Shown here: piece by piece, positions 17,390 to 25,459 of the stretch
Numbering within the stretch: the stretch's first letter is position 1
Layout of the letters: each line of letters begins with the position of its first letter
Assembly: GCA_965248075.1 (NCBI GenBank)
Contig: CBDFIL010000002.1
Span: 930,001 to 994,000, forward strand
Source: VXNE01 sp965248075
GTDB lineage: Bacteria > Pseudomonadota > Gammaproteobacteria > Pseudomonadales > Azotimanducaceae
DNA length: 64,000 nucleotides
Reading direction: 5' to 3'
Notes under the pieces: generated by a model
Databases searched by the model: none
The model's input: the letters and a program-made list of their open reading frames with translations, nothing else
What the model was told of the DNA's origin: nothing
Position numbers and translations under genes: made by a program

Positions 17390-17881
17390 ATGACGGAACT
17401 CACGATCAACGGTCGCGCGCATGCGCTCACCGTCGATCCGGCAACCCCGCTCCTGTGGGTGTTGCGCGATCATCTGGATCTCACGGGAACCAAGTACGGC
17501 TGCGGGATCGCCCAGTGCGGTGCCTGTACGGTGCACGTGGACGGGGAGGCGACGCGCTCGTGCATCACGCCGCTCGCGGCCGTGGCGGGCAAGAGCATCA
17601 CCACCATCGAGGGGCTGTCCGCGGATGCCAGTCATCCGGTGCAGCAGGCCTGGATCGAGCACGACGTACCCCAGTGCGGGTACTGCCAATCCGGGCAGAT
17701 CATGGCTGCGGCGGCGCTCCTCGCGCACAACGCTGCGCCGACGGACGACGACATCGATACAGCGATGACCAACGTCTGCCGCTGCGGGACCTACCAGCGC
17801 GTGCGCAGGGGGGTCCACCGTGCGGCGGAACTGGGTCGGACAGCCCACCGCAACGCGGCAACGGAAGGGGGTGTGGCATGA
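17390..17881 (+). CDS. [2Fe-2S] subunit of isoquinoline 1-oxidoreductase-type molybdenum hydroxylase
   Basis: 163 residues, the small iron-sulfur subunit (IorA-like). It has an N-terminal plant-type ferredoxin cluster site (KYGCGIAQCGACTVHVDGEATRSC) and a C-terminal helical cluster site (CGYCQSGQIMAA ... VCRCGTYQRVR). It would pass electrons from the molybdenum site of the next gene product to an external acceptor, since no FAD subunit is encoded here. The start is the ATG at 17390 with ACGGAGG seven bases upstream. Its stop overlaps the next ATG (ATGA), so the two are translationally coupled. Confidence 0.92.
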   Translation: MTELTINGRAHALTVDPATPLLWVLRDHLDLTGTKYGCGIAQCGACTVHVDGEATRSCITPLAAVAGKSITTIEGLSADASHPVQQAWIEHDVPQCGYCQSGQIMAAAALLAHNAAPTDDDIDTAMTNVCRCGTYQRVRRGVHRAAELGRTAHRNAATEGGVA

Positions 17882-20013
17882 ACCGACGACGTTTCCTGAA
17901 GGCTACCGCGACCTCGGCCGGCGGCCTCATGGTCGCTTTTCACCTGCCGGCGCTCGGCAACGGGCGCCCGTTCGAAGCCGTCGACGGCGCCGGAGAGATC
18001 AACGCCTGGCTCGTGATCTCACCGGACGACACCGTGACGATCCGCGTCGCGCAGTCGGAGATGGGAGAGGGCGTGTTCACGAGCCTGCCGATGATCGTCG
18101 CGGACGAACTCGGCGCGGCTTGGGAGAACGTGCGCGCGGAGTACGCCGACGCCAACCGGAGCCTCCGGGAGGACCGGGTGTACCAGCGCATGGCGACTGG
18201 CGGCAGTCAGGCCGTGCGCCACAGCCGGCCCTACCTGCAGGCCGCCGGCGCCAATGCGCGGGAGCGCCTGGTGCGCGCCGCCGCCAACCGCTGGGGGGTG
18301 GCGCCCGAGACGTGCGAGGCGGCGAACTCACGCGTCACGCACGGAGACCGGTCCCTGCGCTACGGTGAACTCGCGGCTGAGGCCGCCGCCGTCGAAGTGG
18401 GCGAGGTCGCGATCAAGACGCCGGACCAGTTCACCATCGTCGGCACGCCGCGCAAGCGGCTCGATTCCGCCGTGAAGATCGACGGCTCGGCGGTCTTCGG
18501 CATGGACGTGCGCCTGCCCGGCATGGTCTACGCGGCCGTGAAACACTGCCCCGTGATGGGCGGGGCGGTGCGTGCGCACGACTTCGCGGCGATCGCAGAG
18601 CGGCCCGGCGTCATCGGCGCCGTAGAGGTCGAGGGCGGTGTCGCCGTCGTGGCGGAGCACTACTGGCAGGCACAAACCGCGGCGGATGCCCTGTCGATCG
18701 AATGGGACCGCGGGCCCGGCGCAGGAACGTCGTCCGCGCAGTGGCAGCAGGAGTTTGCCGAGGCGCTGGATGGAGACGGCGTCGTCGCGCACGAGCAGGG
18801 GGATGTCCTCGCCGGCTTCGAGACGGCCGCGTCGAGCATCGAGGCCGACTATTCCGTGCCATACCTGGCCCACGCCTGCATGGAGCCGCTCAACTGCACG
18901 GTCCAGGTGCAGGACGACCGTGTGGACATCTGGACCGGGGCGCAGAACCCCGAGTCGGTCCTCGCGGTCGGGGCGGAAGTCGCCGGCGTGGAAGCCGGCA
19001 ACGTCTACCCGCACACCTGCTTCCTGGGCGGAGGCTTCGGCCGGCGCTCGAACCCGGACTTCGTGCGCGAGGCGGTGACGGTCGCGAAGGAGATCGGCCG
19101 GCCCGTACAGTTGATCTGGTCGCGGGAAGAGGACACCCGCGGGGGCCGCTACCGGCCCATGTCCGCGCTGCGCTTCCAGGCGGGTTTCGACGCGGACGGC
19201 AAACCGACGGCCTGGGCCAATCACTCGGTTACACACTCCATTCTCGCCGGCCTGCGTCCCGAGACGGTGGCGTCGGGAGTGGATCGGACCTCGGTGGAGG
19301 GGCTCACCGAGATCCCCTACGCGATCCCGAACCAGCGCATCACGCACACGATACGCAACACGCACCTCTCGACCTGGTTCTGGCGCTCGGTCGGGAACTC
19401 CCAGAACCCCTTCGCCCGGGAGAGCTTCGTCGACGAGATGGCCGCGCACGCCGGGGTCGACCCCCTGGCGTTCCGCCGGTCGCTGCTCGGGGAGGAGCAC
19501 GCCGACATGCTCAACGTGCTGAAGGTCCTCGAGGAGCAGTCGGGCTGGGGCGGCGAACTTCCCGCCGGCACGGGCCGCGGGATAGCCGTCCACGAGTCGT
19601 TCGGCAGCATCGTCGGGCAGGTGGCGGAGGTGTCCGTCACGAAGGCCGGTGCGGTCAAGGTCGAGAGGGTGGTTTCCGCCGTCGACTGCGGCCACGTCGT
19701 CAATCCGCTCTCCGGCGAAGCGCAGATCGAGAGCGGGATCGTCTACGGCCTGACCGCCGCGCTGTACGGCAAGATCACCGTCGAGGACGGCGCGGTGGTG
19801 GAGAGCAACTTCCACGACTACCCGATGCTGCACATGGCCGACACGCCAAGGATGGAGACGCACTTCGCCCTCTCGGGCGGCGCGAAGTGGGGTGGCCTGG
19901 GCGAGCCCGGGCTGCCGCCGCTGGCCCCGGCGGTCTGCAACGCCATCTTTGCGGTCACCGGCAAGCGGGTGCGCTCGTTGCCGCTTTCGGAGCACGATCT
20001 GTCATGGACCTGA
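17878..20013 (+). CDS. Isoquinoline 1-oxidoreductase-type molybdopterin subunit, Tat-exported
   Basis: 711 residues, IorB-like member of the xanthine dehydrogenase family. The N-terminus MNRRRFLKATATSAGG is a twin-arginine signal, so the complex probably works in the periplasm. Two Moco-binding (aldehyde oxidase/xanthine dehydrogenase) domains follow, with GGGFGRRSNPDF, and the C-terminal GLGEPGLPPLAPAVCNAI region contains the expected catalytic Glu. Family members oxidise N-heterocycles or aldehydes; the substrate here is unknown. It is coupled to the preceding 2Fe-2S subunit and overlaps the following peroxiredoxin by ten bases. Confidence 0.92.
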   Translation: MNRRRFLKATATSAGGLMVAFHLPALGNGRPFEAVDGAGEINAWLVISPDDTVTIRVAQSEMGEGVFTSLPMIVADELGAAWENVRAEYADANRSLREDRVYQRMATGGSQAVRHSRPYLQAAGANARERLVRAAANRWGVAPETCEAANSRVTHGDRSLRYGELAAEAAAVEVGEVAIKTPDQFTIVGTPRKRLDSAVKIDGSAVFGMDVRLPGMVYAAVKHCPVMGGAVRAHDFAAIAERPGVIGAVEVEGGVAVVAEHYWQAQTAADALSIEWDRGPGAGTSSAQWQQEFAEALDGDGVVAHEQGDVLAGFETAASSIEADYSVPYLAHACMEPLNCTVQVQDDRVDIWTGAQNPESVLAVGAEVAGVEAGNVYPHTCFLGGGFGRRSNPDFVREAVTVAKEIGRPVQLIWSREEDTRGGRYRPMSALRFQAGFDADGKPTAWANHSVTHSILAGLRPETVASGVDRTSVEGLTEIPYAIPNQRITHTIRNTHLSTWFWRSVGNSQNPFARESFVDEMAAHAGVDPLAFRRSLLGEEHADMLNVLKVLEEQSGWGGELPAGTGRGIAVHESFGSIVGQVAEVSVTKAGAVKVERVVSAVDCGHVVNPLSGEAQIESGIVYGLTAALYGKITVEDGAVVESNFHDYPMLHMADTPRMETHFALSGGAKWGGLGEPGLPPLAPAVCNAIFAVTGKRVRSLPLSEHDLSWT

Positions 20014-20561
20014 GAGCGATGATGAGAAGGGCTCCACTGCGGTTCGCCGCGCTCCTCCTGCTGAGCGGACTCGTGCTGCCGGCGGCGCATGCCGATCTGT
20101 CCGTCGGCGACACGGCGCCGGACTTCGCCCTCGAAGGCACCGACGGCAAGATCCATCGCCTGTCGGAGCTGGTCGGCGAAGGCGGGACCGAGGCGGTCGT
20201 CGTCGCGTGGTTCCCGAGAGCCTATACGCGCGGCTGCACCATCGAGTGCAAGTCCCTGGCCGAGAACGGTCACCTCCTGCGGGCCTTCGACGTGGCCTAC
20301 TACATGGCCAGCACGGACCCCATCGAAGACAACAGGGGTTTCGGCGCGGAGAACGACGCGGACTTCCCGCTCCTCTCCGACCCCACGTCGGAGACGGCGC
20401 AGGCCTACGGCGTGCTGAGGCCGGAGGGTTACGCCGCTCGCCACACGTTCTACATCGGGCGGGACCGGCAGGTGCTTCTGATCGACCGCGAGGTCCGTCC
20501 CGCCACATCCGCCGAGGACATGGCCGCGAAACTCGCCGAACTCGGCATCCCGAGGCTGTAG
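20004..20561 (+). CDS. Exported peroxiredoxin (AhpC/TSA, BCP-like)
   Basis: 185 residues. An N-terminal signal peptide (RRAPLRFAALLLLSGLVLPAAHA) is followed by a thioredoxin-fold peroxiredoxin domain starting VGDTAPDFALEGTDG. The peroxidatic site is YTRGCTIEC, with a second cysteine four residues later. It overlaps the molybdenum hydroxylase gene, so a role in removing peroxide made by that oxidase in the periplasm is a reasonable inference. Start choices are ATG 20004 or ATG 20019/20022; the later ones give a neater signal peptide. The TAG stop is part of a dispersed repeat. Confidence 0.88.
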   Translation: MDLRAMMRRAPLRFAALLLLSGLVLPAAHADLSVGDTAPDFALEGTDGKIHRLSELVGEGGTEAVVVAWFPRAYTRGCTIECKSLAENGHLLRAFDVAYYMASTDPIEDNRGFGAENDADFPLLSDPTSETAQAYGVLRPEGYAARHTFYIGRDRQVLLIDREVRPATSAEDMAAKLAELGIPRL

Positions 20562-20664
20562 GGGCGACCCTTGTGGTCGCCCGTCCCCGACCCTTGTGGT
20601 CGCCCGGGATCTGCGTGAATTCGACACGGGACGGCACAAGGGCGTCCCCCAGGGCGTCCCCTAC
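20558..20664 (+). repeat. Dispersed palindromic element, copy 3 (doubled A and B halves)
   Basis: Starts GTAGGGGCGACC, whose TAG ends the peroxiredoxin gene, and finishes GTCCCCTAC. The A half is partly duplicated (CGACCCTTGTGGTCGCCC occurs twice) and the B half is degenerate and also repeated (GGGCGTCCCC, GGGCGTCCCC). It shows the composite nature of the element with terminal GTAGGGG...CCCCTAC. Confidence 0.8.
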
Positions 20665-20700
20665 ACCCGTGCCGAACGGCGCACGAATTTGATCGCCCGC

Positions 20701-21759
20701 TCAGGCTCCCGGCGATTGGGCGGTGGGCGCCGAGAGCACTTCCTCGGCGGAGCGCCACGGCACCGCCAGGATCGCCGCCGCGTCCACCGCCAGGAAGAGG
20801 AGGCAACCGGCGCCCTTCGCCTCGAGGGGGTCGAACTGCCGCAGGTAGTTCCTGGCGAAAAGGGCGTCGTCGCGTCGCCCGGCCGCCTCGTACAGGCAAG
20901 TCAGCCAGCGAAGCGCATCGGTGTCGCGCCGCGCCGCCACCAGGTCGCTCAGCGTCCGGTGATAGGCGGGCAGGTCGCCGTCCGCAAGGAAACGCAGGTG
21001 CGCCCGGAGCGCCTGCGCCGGCACCGATTCGGGATCGATGGAGAGCGCCTGCGCAACGTGCGCTGCAGCCTCGGGCCGGCCCTCCCGGTAGTACAGATCC
21101 GCGAGCAGGTAGTGCGCATAGGGGTTGTCGGCGTCCAGCGCGAGGGAGCGTTCGGCGAGGCGCGCCGCGCGTGACGCGTCCCCCGCGTCCGCAACTGCAC
21201 GGGCTTCCAGAAAGGTCTCGTAGGCGCGGAGGTCGACCGGTGGCCCGGCCGACACGGCGACGTCTCCAAGCAGCAGCAGCTTCTTCGCGATGCCCACCGC
21301 GATCGCATCCCGAATCGCGAACAGCTCCGCGTCTGCGCCGCTCAGATCCTCCTCCCAGAGCACCAGGAACTCCGACAGGTCGGTCAGGCGGGCCGAGACG
21401 GTGATGGCGCCGTCCGCCCGCCGAACCCGACCCTCGACCGCGTGGGTCGCGCCGAGTTCGCCAGCCAGGAGTTGCGAGACGCGGCCCCGCGATCGGTAGG
21501 AGAACGACGCGGCGCGATCGAGCACGATGAAGTCCGGCACCTCGGCGAGCGCGATGGCGATGTCGGCCGCGATGCCATCGCCGAGATACGGGGATTCCTG
21601 GGGTGAGCCCTGCGATTGCTCGAAGGGCAGCACGGCGATCGTGATCCGCTTGGGTGCGATCTCGGGCAGCAGCACCCACCAGCCCACCACGGTGGCGATC
21701 ATGATGCCGAGCATGACGAGGGTGGCGATGGCGACGCCGTGCGACCTTGTTTGTTCCAC
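20701..21759 (-). CDS. Membrane-anchored TPR protein with TolB/FlgO-like N-terminal domain
   Basis: 352 residues. One transmembrane helix near the N-terminus (residues 9-31) is followed by a domain starting IAVLPFEQSQ with YLGDGIAADI and VLDRAASF. That domain resembles the region found after the membrane segment in many adenylate-cyclase/OmpR-type TPR proteins. The C-terminal half is helical with TPR-like repeats (ADNPYAHYLLADLYYREGRPEAAAHV). It has no cyclase or DNA-binding domain, so it looks like the sensor/scaffold part only. Function unknown. Converges on the peroxiredoxin gene. Confidence 0.75.
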   Translation of the reverse strand: MEQTRSHGVAIATLVMLGIMIATVVGWWVLLPEIAPKRITIAVLPFEQSQGSPQESPYLGDGIAADIAIALAEVPDFIVLDRAASFSYRSRGRVSQLLAGELGATHAVEGRVRRADGAITVSARLTDLSEFLVLWEEDLSGADAELFAIRDAIAVGIAKKLLLLGDVAVSAGPPVDLRAYETFLEARAVADAGDASRAARLAERSLALDADNPYAHYLLADLYYREGRPEAAAHVAQALSIDPESVPAQALRAHLRFLADGDLPAYHRTLSDLVAARRDTDALRWLTCLYEAAGRRDDALFARNYLRQFDPLEAKGAGCLLFLAVDAAAILAVPWRSAEEVLSAPTAQSPGA

Positions 21760-21967
21760 GTCGAGGTGGTCCGGCGTCCGTCAAGGGGCTGATCTGTGAC
21801 AGGTTACAGATTCCCGCGTCCTGAAGGAAAAAACTCGGTCGTCGGGTTGGCGTACTCGCGACCGAAAGCACAGCGCGGAGTACGGTTGAGGGAGCCCGTG
21901 CGCGCACGGGCCCGTGTGTACACGGGGCCAAAAGACCCGCGAGGGCGCGGCCAGCGCAGTCCGCAAT
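21760..21967. other. Non-coding stretch upstream of the TPR gene
   Basis: No convincing gene. It contains an imperfect palindrome around TCTGTGACAGGTTACAGA (21793-21810). A related sequence (CTGTCGCAGGTTACGGATTC) occurs at 23147, so the IS256 remnants lie between the two. Confidence 0.5.
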
Positions 21968-22163
21968 CGGGAAGATGGCCGTTGCGTACCACCCGGCGCC
22001 GACCGTCCGCCAGCGTCTCCCTCTCAAACGCCGACAGGAACTCCTCCAACTCCGCCTACACCGCTGCCTCGATCAGCCGCCGGGCACCCGCGCGACGAAG
22101 GTCCGTGAGGGGGTTGGAAACCGTGGCTGGCGCCGCCAGCGAAGCCACTTTATCGTTGCTCAT
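21968..22163 (-). pseudogene. IS256-family transposase, N-terminal remnant
   Basis: From ATG 22163 it encodes MSNDKVASLAAPATVSNPLT, then an in-frame TAG inside AAV*AELEEFLSAFERE, and ends at RNGHLP. This is the start of the N-terminal domain of IS256/Mutator transposases; homology then stops abruptly. The element-end sequence GTACACCAGATTCGACCATAG at 22243-22263 is the left terminal repeat for this orientation. Clearly non-functional. Confidence 0.8.
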
Positions 22164-22479
22164 GTGCGGTGTGCTCCTCTCGCTGAAACCGTGAAATCGC
22201 AACTCGATTTCAGCAGAGACACGCCGCACCACTCAACTCACCCGTACACCAGATTCGACCATAGATCTGTCATCGACCGAGCCTATCTCGGCGAAACAGC
22301 TAAGCCTGCCTGATGTTCGTGCCCAACTGGCGGAAAAATCGCCGCGATTCGTCTATTCCGCCCGCAAGCAGCTCTGTTGCGCGGGAGAGGTCGTGCTTAG
22401 CTCTGGCTAAGTGGTTCGTGCTGACGATCGTAGTGTGCGCTTGGTCAAGTCATGCGTTCGCGCCGGGAGGTAGAGCAAC

Positions 22480-23106
22480 CGTGAAAATCGACAGTGTCCT
22501 GCTGGGCATGCAGCAGCGCGGCTTCACGCGGCCGGCGAAGCTGGCGGTGGGCGACGGTGCACTGGGCTTCTGGTCGGCGCTGTCGGAGGTCTATCCGCAG
22601 ACCCGCAGCCAGCGCTGCTGGATGCACAAGTCCGGCAACGTCCTCAACTACCTACCCAAGGTCGAGGCGCATCGCTGGCGCGATGCGTTGGCGAAGGCGA
22701 AGCAGGGCTTGCAGGAGATCTGGATGGCCGAGACCCGCGCGCGGCCGCGCGCGCCTTCGACGACTGGATCGAACGCTACGAGGACAAGTACCCCAAGGCC
22801 ACCGCATGCCTGGCGCGCGATCGCCAGGAAATGCTGGCCTTCTACGACTTCCCCGCTGTCCACTGGACGCACCTGCGCACGACCAACGTGATCGAGTCGG
22901 CGTTCGCCACCATCCGCCATCGGAACTCGCGGGCGAAGGGCTGCGTCACGCGCCGGACGATGCTCTCGATGATCTACAAAATGGGCATGAGCGCCGAGCA
23001 GTCCTGGCGCCGACTACGCGGCTTCCGTCAGCTCGGCAAAGTGATCGAGGGGGTCAAGTTCAACGACGGTATCGAGGTCATCGAGGACAGCGGGGCGGTC
23101 GCATGA
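22480..23106 (+). pseudogene. IS256-family transposase, C-terminal remnant (frameshifted, opposite strand)
   Basis: Encodes the DDE C-terminal half: PAKLAVGDGALGFWSALSEVYP, RCWMHKSGNVLNYLPK and ALAKAKQGLQEIWMAETRA. A frame change near 22740 follows, then AFDDWIERYEDKYPKA, YDFPAVHWTHLRTTNVIESAF and the C-terminus. The right terminal repeat (GTACACCAGATTTGACAATAG) lies at 23118-23138. It is on the opposite strand to the N-terminal remnant at 21968-22163, so the two halves come from different copies or an inversion. The 22267-22479 stretch between them has no gene. Confidence 0.85.
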
Positions 23107-23212
23107 CCAACCCTCCGTACACCAGATTTGACAATAGCTCCCGACCCTGTCGCAGGTTACGGATTCACGGATCTCGGAGGCGTACGCCGGACTTCCGACT
23201 CGTTGAAGAGGT

Positions 23213-23289
23213 TGGTCGGAGTGCGCGGATTCGAACCGCGGGCCCCTGCCTCCCGAAGGCAGTGCTCTACCAGGCTGAGCTACACTCCG
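23213..23289 (-). tRNA. tRNA-Pro (CGG anticodon)
   Basis: Read on the minus strand, the acceptor stem CGGAGTG pairs with CACTCCG. The D arm is AGCTCAGCCTGGTAGAGC, the anticodon stem CTGCC/GGCAG encloses the loop TTCGGGA (anticodon CGG, reads CCG), and the T arm is CGCGGTTCGAATCCGCG. Discriminator A and an encoded CCA complete 77 bases. It lies next to the IS256 remnant, and tRNA genes often flank mobile DNA. Confidence 0.97.
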
Positions 23290-23390
23290 AAGCCACCGGC
23301 GCGACCGTTGCCAAGCCTTGCCGCGCGGGGCGCGTATTGTAATGTGGGACGGCCGCTCGCGCCATCGTCTCCGCGGGGTACCGTCGGGAC

Positions 23391-24398
23391 TCAGCGGATC
23401 CTGGCCACCGCGAAACCCGCCAGGGCCTCGAGAGCTTCCCGGTGGATGTTCCACGGCAGCCCGGCCAGGGCGTCGATCGCCAGTCCGGCAAAGTCCTCGG
23501 CGCGTTGCCGGGTATAGTCGAGTGCGCCGGAGCGCCGAACGGCCTGCAGCACCGGACCGAGTTCCCGAGCGTTTCGCGACGTGAGCGCCCGCCGTATGGT
23601 GGCCGCGTCCGCGTCGGATCCATGCTTCATCGCGTGGATGAGCGGCAGCGTGGCCTTGCCTTCCGAGAGGTCGTCGCCGACGTTCTTGCCCATCACGGCG
23701 GCGTCGCCTTCGTAGTCCAGCCAGTCGTCCACCAGCTGGTAGGCAAGGCCAAAGGAAAGGCCGTAGTTGCGCATGGCTTCGACGACCGGCGCGGTGTTGG
23801 TGGCAAGCACGGCCGCGGTGTGCGCCGATGCCTCGAAGAGCAGGGCGGTCTTGCAGCGCACGACCTCCATGTAGGCTTCTTCCGTGAGATCGGCGTTGCC
23901 GACGCTGTCGAGTTGCAGCACCTCGCCTTCCGCGATGACGTTGGTGGCGTCCGCGAGGATGTTCAAGATGTCCATCCGGTCGAGTTCGACCATCAGCTGG
24001 AAGGCGCGGGAGTACAGGAAGTCGCCGACCAGCACGCTGGGGGCGTTGTCCCACCGCGCGTTGGCGGTCGGCAGGCCGCGGCGCAGCTCGGAGGCATCGA
24101 CCACGTCGTCGTGCAGAAGCGTTGCGGTGTGCAGGAATTCGATGATGGTGGCCAGGCGCACATGGTCCGTCGCGCCGTAGCCGCAGCAACGCGCCACCAG
24201 CAGCACGATCAGGGGGCGCAGGCGCTTGCCGCCGCTCTTGACGATGTACTCGCCGATCTCCTCGACGAGGTCGACTTCCGAAGTGAGGTGGTGGGGGATC
24301 AGCGCGTTGACCTGGTGGAAGTCGCTGCCGACGAGCCGGTAGATGGCCGCGAGGTCGGTCGCATCGAGGCGAGGCGCGCGCGCCGCGTTGGAGGCCAT
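23391..24398 (-). CDS. ispB: Polyprenyl diphosphate synthase (octaprenyl type)
   Basis: 335 residues. Makes the long isoprenoid side chain of ubiquinone from FPP and IPP. Both aspartate-rich motifs are present: first DDVVD at residues 97-101 followed by SELRRG, second DDWLD at 224-228. The GGKRLRP motif near residue 57 binds IPP diphosphate. A TTG at 24413 is in frame, but the ATG at 24398 with GGAG ten bases upstream fits IspB N-termini. It is divergent from rplU, the standard gamma/betaproteobacterial arrangement. Confidence 0.94.
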   Translation of the reverse strand: MASNAARAPRLDATDLAAIYRLVGSDFHQVNALIPHHLTSEVDLVEEIGEYIVKSGGKRLRPLIVLLVARCCGYGATDHVRLATIIEFLHTATLLHDDVVDASELRRGLPTANARWDNAPSVLVGDFLYSRAFQLMVELDRMDILNILADATNVIAEGEVLQLDSVGNADLTEEAYMEVVRCKTALLFEASAHTAAVLATNTAPVVEAMRNYGLSFGLAYQLVDDWLDYEGDAAVMGKNVGDDLSEGKATLPLIHAMKHGSDADAATIRRALTSRNARELGPVLQAVRRSGALDYTRQRAEDFAGLAIDALAGLPWNIHREALEALAGFAVARIR

Positions 24399-24450
24399 GA
24401 GGCGAAACTCCAAGTATCAGGCTTGAGCGGGAGCTACGGCCCCCTTTGCG

Positions 24451-24479
24451 TTGTAAACACCGGCCCGGGTCCGTAGAAT
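24451..24479 (+). promoter_or_regulatory. Candidate sigma-70 promoter for rplU-rpmA
   Basis: TTGTAA, a 17-base spacer, then TAGAAT, 92 bases before the rplU start and pointing toward it. It is in a relatively AT-rich part of the ispB/rplU gap. Assigned from consensus match only. Confidence 0.45.
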
Positions 24480-24570
24480 TATGCCGCTTTTCCGGCCGTC
24501 GCGGACCTTTCGAACGCCGCGGCGTGAATCAGCCGATAATTGTAATACAGCGCGGGTCGGGAGTATTGGA

Positions 24571-24882
24571 GTGTTTGCGGTCATCGAAAGCGGCGGGAAG
24601 CAACACCGCGTTTCCGAGGGCGAGGTCGTGCGCCTCGAGCGTCTCGACGGCGGGCTCGGCGAGAGCATCGAATTCGACCGCGTGCTGATGGTGGCGCGCG
24701 ATGACGACATCTCGGTGGGTACGCCCTACGTCGATGGCGGCAGCGTCACCGGAGAGGTCGTCGGCCAGGGACGGGCGCGCAAGGTGCGCGTGATCAAGTT
24801 CAAGCGCCGCAAGAACTACGTCCGCCACGCCGGCCACCGGCAACACTACACCGACGTCCGCATCACGGGAATTCAGCCCTGA
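24571..24882 (+). CDS. rplU: 50S ribosomal protein L21
   Basis: 103 residues, starting at GTG 24571 (FAVIESGGKQHRV, the L21 N-terminus) with GGGAG about eight bases upstream. The C-terminal basic motif RRKNYVRHAGHRQHYTDVRITGI is the family signature and binds 23S rRNA. An upstream ATG at 24481 is in frame but adds 30 non-conserved residues. It heads the rplU-rpmA-obgE group. Confidence 0.97.
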   Translation: MFAVIESGGKQHRVSEGEVVRLERLDGGLGESIEFDRVLMVARDDDISVGTPYVDGGSVTGEVVGQGRARKVRVIKFKRRKNYVRHAGHRQHYTDVRITGIQP

Positions 24883-24973
24883 CGCGACGACGCGGACGAC
24901 GCCGATCGGGCTGGCAGCCTGTCGGACCTGGGTCCGGCACGCCGGTTGGACGGCGGGCCAGGGTTTGGCTCAC

Positions 24974-24999
24974 GGGAGTTTCGCGTTAGCGAAACTCCC
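24974..24999 (+). terminator. Perfect hairpin between rplU and rpmA
   Basis: GGGAGTTTCGC, loop GTTA, GCGAAACTCCC: an 11-bp perfect stem. A second small hairpin, CGCGAC/GTCGCG, follows at about 25002-25017. There is no uridine run, so attenuation, an RNA stability element or a processing site are all possible. Confidence 0.45.
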
Positions 25000-25066
25000 A
25001 ACGCGACCGAAAGTCGCGCGCTAATTTGGGCGTACAGCGACGCCCCACGGAATTGGGAAGTTCATC

Positions 25067-25339
25067 ATGGCGCACAAGAAGGCGGGGGGCAGTACCCGCA
25101 ACGGTCGCGATTCGCAGTCGAAGCGGCTCGGGATCAAGAAGTACGGTGGACAGACCGTTCTGGCGGGGAACATCCTCGTTCGTCAGCGGGGTACGCGTTT
25201 CCATCCGGGCGTGAACGTCGGTTGCGGGCGGGATCACACGCTGTTCGCGACCGCGGCCGGCACCGTCAGCTTTTCCGTTCGCGGCCCGCTCGGCCGCAAG
25301 TACGTGGACGTCGCCCCGTTGCGGGACGGCGCTTCCTGA
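25067..25339 (+). CDS. rpmA: 50S ribosomal protein L27
   Basis: 90 residues. The N-terminus MAHKKAGGSTRNGRDSQSKR, which reaches the peptidyl-transferase centre, is intact and not preceded by the extra cleaved leader found in some Firmicutes. The rest (GQTVLAGNILVRQRGTRFHPG) is typical. It follows rplU after a 184-base gap containing the hairpins. Confidence 0.98.
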   Translation: MAHKKAGGSTRNGRDSQSKRLGIKKYGGQTVLAGNILVRQRGTRFHPGVNVGCGRDHTLFATAAGTVSFSVRGPLGRKYVDVAPLRDGAS

Positions 25340-25459
25340 CTCCCGCCCGGAGCCCGTCCCGTCCCCGGTCGGCGCGGGAGGGCCCTGCGTTGCGCACGGC
25401 GACGCCCGTCGGGCCGGATTCGCACAGCGATCTCCTGGTTGGCCTGACGTCGTGCCGTC

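Noticed and set aside
20701..21759. Adenylate cyclase assignment for the TPR protein
   Set aside because: Only the TolB/FlgO-like and TPR regions are present; there is no cyclase catalytic domain.
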